DNA of 34,560 nucleotides, from assembly GCA_028691375.1 (NCBI GenBank), contig JAQUZJ010000004.1, positions 1-34,560 of the forward strand. The letters run 5' to 3'. This DNA is from Candidatus Altimarinota bacterium (GTDB lineage: Bacteria > Patescibacteriota > Gracilibacteria > BD1-5 > UBA2023). Positions 32,964-34,560 of the stretch are shown here, one piece after another. Numbering within the stretch: the first letter of the stretch is position 1; every line of letters begins with the position of its first letter. The position numbers and the translations under genes were made by a program. Under the pieces are notes generated by a model. It searched no databases. It saw nothing but the letters and a program-made list of their open reading frames with translations, and was not told the DNA's origin.

Positions 32964-33059
32964 GTCATTGCGAGGTTTTTTGAAAAAAAATTGTGGCAAT
33001 CCAAGTCCGCTTTTGTAGCTACAGTGGATTGCCACGTCGCTATCGCTCCTCGCAATGAC
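32964..33059. repeat. Palindromic interspersed repeat (GTCATTGCGAGG...CCTCGCAATGAC)
   Basis: The ends GTCATTGCGAGG (32964-32975) and CCTCGCAATGAC (33048-33059) are exact complements. Inner pairs TGTGGCAATCC (32992-33002) and GGATTGCCAC (33026-33035) also match. The right arm reads GTGGATTGCCACGTCGCTAT, a well-known repeat type found in many unrelated bacteria. The left arm's inner spacer has decayed to A/T runs. An unusual AG-rich lead-in (repeated TAGAACTTAG) precedes it at 32911-32945. It separates tuf from rpsJ. Confidence 0.8.
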
Positions 33060-33096
33060 GAGAACAGGAAATTTAAAATTTAAAATTTTTTAAAAA

Positions 33097-33420
33097 ATGT
33101 CTGCTACTAAGAAAAACTGAAATATTAGAATAGTTGTAAGAGCTTTTGAACACAAACTTATTGATGAAGCTGTAAAAAAAATTGTTATTACTGCTAAAGA
33201 TTCTTGAGCAATTGTTGTTTGACCAGTACCTTTACCTACAAAATTTGAAAAAGTTACAGTTAATAGATCAACTTTTGTAAATAAAGATTCGAGAGAACAG
33301 TTTGAAATAAGAAGACATAAAAGACTTATTGATATTACTGAACCTACTTCTAAAACATTAGAAATGTTACAAAACATCAATCTTCCTTCATGAGTTGGAG
33401 TTGATATTAAACTTATATAA
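33097..33420 (+). CDS. rpsJ: 30S ribosomal protein uS10
   Basis: 107 aa, ATG at 33097, TAA stop. [20 protein letters not shown], then [34 protein letters not shown] and the C-terminal [12 protein letters not shown] are typical of uS10. It sits in the small-subunit head and is also NusE in antitermination. The palindromic repeat lies between it and tuf; bL28 follows 23 bp later. Confidence 0.96.
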
Positions 33421-33443
33421 TTTACCTTAATTAATAGATTACT

Positions 33444-33641
33444 ATGGCAAGAGTTTGTTTTTTGACATGAAAGAGGACTTCTGTTTGAAATAATGTTTCA
33501 CATTCTGTAAGAAGAACAAAAAGAACATTTTTTCCAAATTTATTTTGGAAGAATATAGCAGACCCAATAACATGAGTGAAGGTTAGAGTTAAATTATCTG
33601 CTAAAGCGATAAAGACTCTAAAAAAAGAGTGAATTTTATAA
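33444..33641 (+). CDS. rpmB: 50S ribosomal protein bL28
   Basis: 65 aa, ATG at 33444, TAA stop. MARVCFLTGKRTSVGNNVSH is the bL28 start, then RRTKRTFFPNLFWKNI and VRVKLSAKAIKTLKKEGIL. The usual bL28 family has two or more Cys; only one is here (Cys5). Standard-code calling would break it at residues 9 and 15, where Gly is TGA. Confidence 0.93.
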
Positions 33642-33642
33642 A

Positions 33643-33666
33643 AAGGCAATTTATTGCCTTATTTTT
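33643..33666 (+). terminator. Terminator between rpmB and tRNA-Leu
   Basis: AAGGCAAT (33643-33650) and ATTGCCTT (33653-33660) are followed by ATTTTT. The T tract ends directly at the first base of tRNA-Leu (33667), so the hairpin abuts the tRNA 5' end. Confidence 0.7.
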
Positions 33667-33751
33667 GCCCGGATGGTGGAATTGGTAGACACGCAGGACT
33701 TAAAATCCTGTTCCCTCGGGAGTGCGGGTTCGATTCCCGCTCTGGGCACCA
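33667..33751 (+). tRNA. tRNA-Leu (UAA)
   Basis: 85 nt including an encoded CCA. The acceptor GCCCGGA pairs with TCTGGGC, discriminator A. A long variable arm (TTCCCTCGGGAGT) marks a class II tRNA. The anticodon loop CTTAAAA gives TAA. It is a substrate of the unusual LeuRS in this window. Confidence 0.95.
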
Positions 33752-33810
33752 TTAAAAGAATTGGGAATTGAAAACTAAGAACTTAGATTTTAGGAAAAAT
33801 TGAAAAAAAG

Positions 33811-33859
33811 TGTTATTACATCTCCGCTTGGGCGGGGTTGAAAAAAATTGTGGCAATAC
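33811..33859. repeat. Degenerate copy of the GTCATTGCGAGG repeat
   Basis: TGTTATTACATCTCCGCTTG, then GGCGGGGTTG, then GAAAAAAATTGTGGCAATAC align with the left half of the element at 32964-33059. A CTAAGAACTTAG lead-in (33775-33786) precedes it, as at the better copy. The right arm is absent. Confidence 0.5.
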
Positions 33860-33903
33860 AAAACCGTTAACTAAAATTTATAAATTAATATTTAATTATA
33901 GTT

Positions 33904-34137
33904 ATGCTAAAAATAAGATTATCTAGAGCTGGAAGAAAATGAATGCCGTTTTTTAAAATCGTTTTAACAGAACATCAAAAAGCAGCAAAACATGGATTTA
34001 TAGAAGTTCTATGAAGTTACAATCCTTTGACTAAACAAGTGGATTTAAAAAAAGAAGAAATGGACAAATACATTTCAAATTGAGCTCAATTATCTGAGAG
34101 CTTATCTAAAATTTTGGCTAGAAATTCTAGTAAATAA
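33904..34137 (+). CDS. rpsP: 30S ribosomal protein bS16
   Basis: 77 aa, ATG at 33904, TAA stop. MLKIRLSRAGRKGMPFFKIV is the bS16 start; FIEVLGSYNPLTKQVDLKKE and YISNGAQLSESLSKIL are the conserved core. bS16 binds 16S rRNA in the small-subunit body. khpA follows 24 bp later, the classic rpsP-khpA pair. Confidence 0.96.
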
Positions 34138-34161
34138 TTTTATTTTTATTATTCCTTTTTT

Positions 34162-34398
34162 ATGACATATTCTGATTTTTTAAAATTTTTAATTGCAGGT
34201 CTTGTAAAGAACCCTGAAGCAATTGAAATAACTGAGACAGAAGATACGTTAGGAGTTCTATTAACTCTTAAAATCGCTAAAGATGACATGGGTAATGTTA
34301 TCGGTAAAGAATGAAAGACTGTTAATGCCTTAAGAACTATACTAAGAGTGGTGGGTTCAAAAGACAATAAGAGACTTAACCTAAAAATCGAAGAATAG
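34162..34398 (+). CDS. khpA: KhpA KH-domain RNA-binding protein
   Basis: 78 aa, ATG at 34162, TAG stop. FLIAGLVKNPEAIEITETED and then GNVIGKEGKTVNALRTILRV form the KH domain; the GxxG loop is GKEG, with the second Gly encoded by TGA. KhpA works with KhpB in post-transcriptional control of division and competence genes in Firmicutes. The position directly after rpsP matches the usual operon. Confidence 0.94.
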
Positions 34399-34412
34399 TT
34401 TGAAAATTATTG

Positions 34413-34445
34413 ACACCGATGTTCGTTTGAACATCGGTGTTTTTT
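34413..34445 (+). terminator. Terminator after khpA
   Basis: ACACCGATGTTC (34413-34424), loop GTTT, GAACATCGGTGT (34429-34440), then TTTTT. A strong intrinsic terminator for the rpsP-khpA unit. Confidence 0.93.
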
Positions 34446-34540
34446 GTTAGACTATTTTTATTTTTAATAAATTTATTTTTAATAAATTTCTTAATTTCAG
34501 ATTTAGCAGTATAATCACAGCAATAATCCTAATTTTTTAT

Positions 34541-34560
34541 ATGCAAAAGAAAGTTTGATT
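34541..34560 (+). CDS. Start of a gene cut by the right edge
   Basis: The ATG at 34541 opens MQKKVG (TGA as Gly) and runs off the window. A TATAAT at 34510-34515 lies 25 nt upstream. The product cannot be named from six codons. Confidence 0.45.

Overview
The window comes from an AT-rich bacterium that reads UGA as glycine (genetic code 25). Every long gene is broken by in-frame TGA codons under the standard code. They become full-length, recognisable proteins once TGA is read as Gly and only TAA and TAG are stops. The proof is in invariant glycines: the EF-Tu DCPGHADY motif, the PilT Walker A (GPTGSGKST), the UvrA Walker A and the ABC transporter Walker A all contain TGA at the Gly position. 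Code 25 is known from the Candidate Phyla Radiation groups Absconditabacteria (SR1) and Gracilibacteria (BD1-5); the window does not decide between them. All gene coordinates here use code 25. No gene ends in TGA.

Layout: positions 1-7373 are almost all minus strand. They hold a partial gene, a palindromic mobile-type repeat, a U32-family iron-sulfur protein and an ABC ATPase. A tight operon follows: pilT-like ATPase, cyclic-nucleotide-binding protein, phosphoribosyltransferase, large VirD4/HerA-like ATPase. Positions 7505-8596 (plus) carry a small anchored helical protein and grpE. Positions 8815-17194 (minus) carry a CYTH protein, murB, uvrA, comF-type phosphoribosyltransferase and an uncharacterised cluster of membrane and coiled-coil proteins with one frame-disrupted gene. 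Positions 17480-20137 (plus) carry an S41 protease, a hypothetical gene and dcd. Positions 20172-22764 (minus) carry folC, 5-formyl-THF cyclo-ligase and exonuclease III. Positions 22869-34560 (plus) carry two VirB2/TrbC-like pilins, a highly unusual leuS, an acidic protein, a conserved Cys-containing protein, a PKD-domain surface protein, three tRNAs, two tiny basic proteins, tuf, rpsJ, rpmB, rpsP and khpA.

The most striking object is leuS (23786-27211, 1141 aa). Its CP1 editing domain is interrupted twice. The first insert is an RBBP9-like serine alpha/beta-hydrolase of about 200 residues with an apparently intact Ser-Asp-His triad. The second is a Nudix hydrolase of about 155 residues with a complete Nudix box. 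The synthetase core (HIGH, KMSKR, zinc ribbons, editing-site Thr-rich loop and Asp) is preserved on both sides, so this reads as one continuous three-enzyme polypeptide.

The other themes are a pilus/conjugation-like apparatus (PilT, VirD4-like ATPase, two VirB2-like pilins), cell-envelope proteins, a translation block, and short palindromic interspersed repeats. Shine-Dalgarno sequences are essentially absent; several genes have a -10-like box only 11-14 nt before the start codon.
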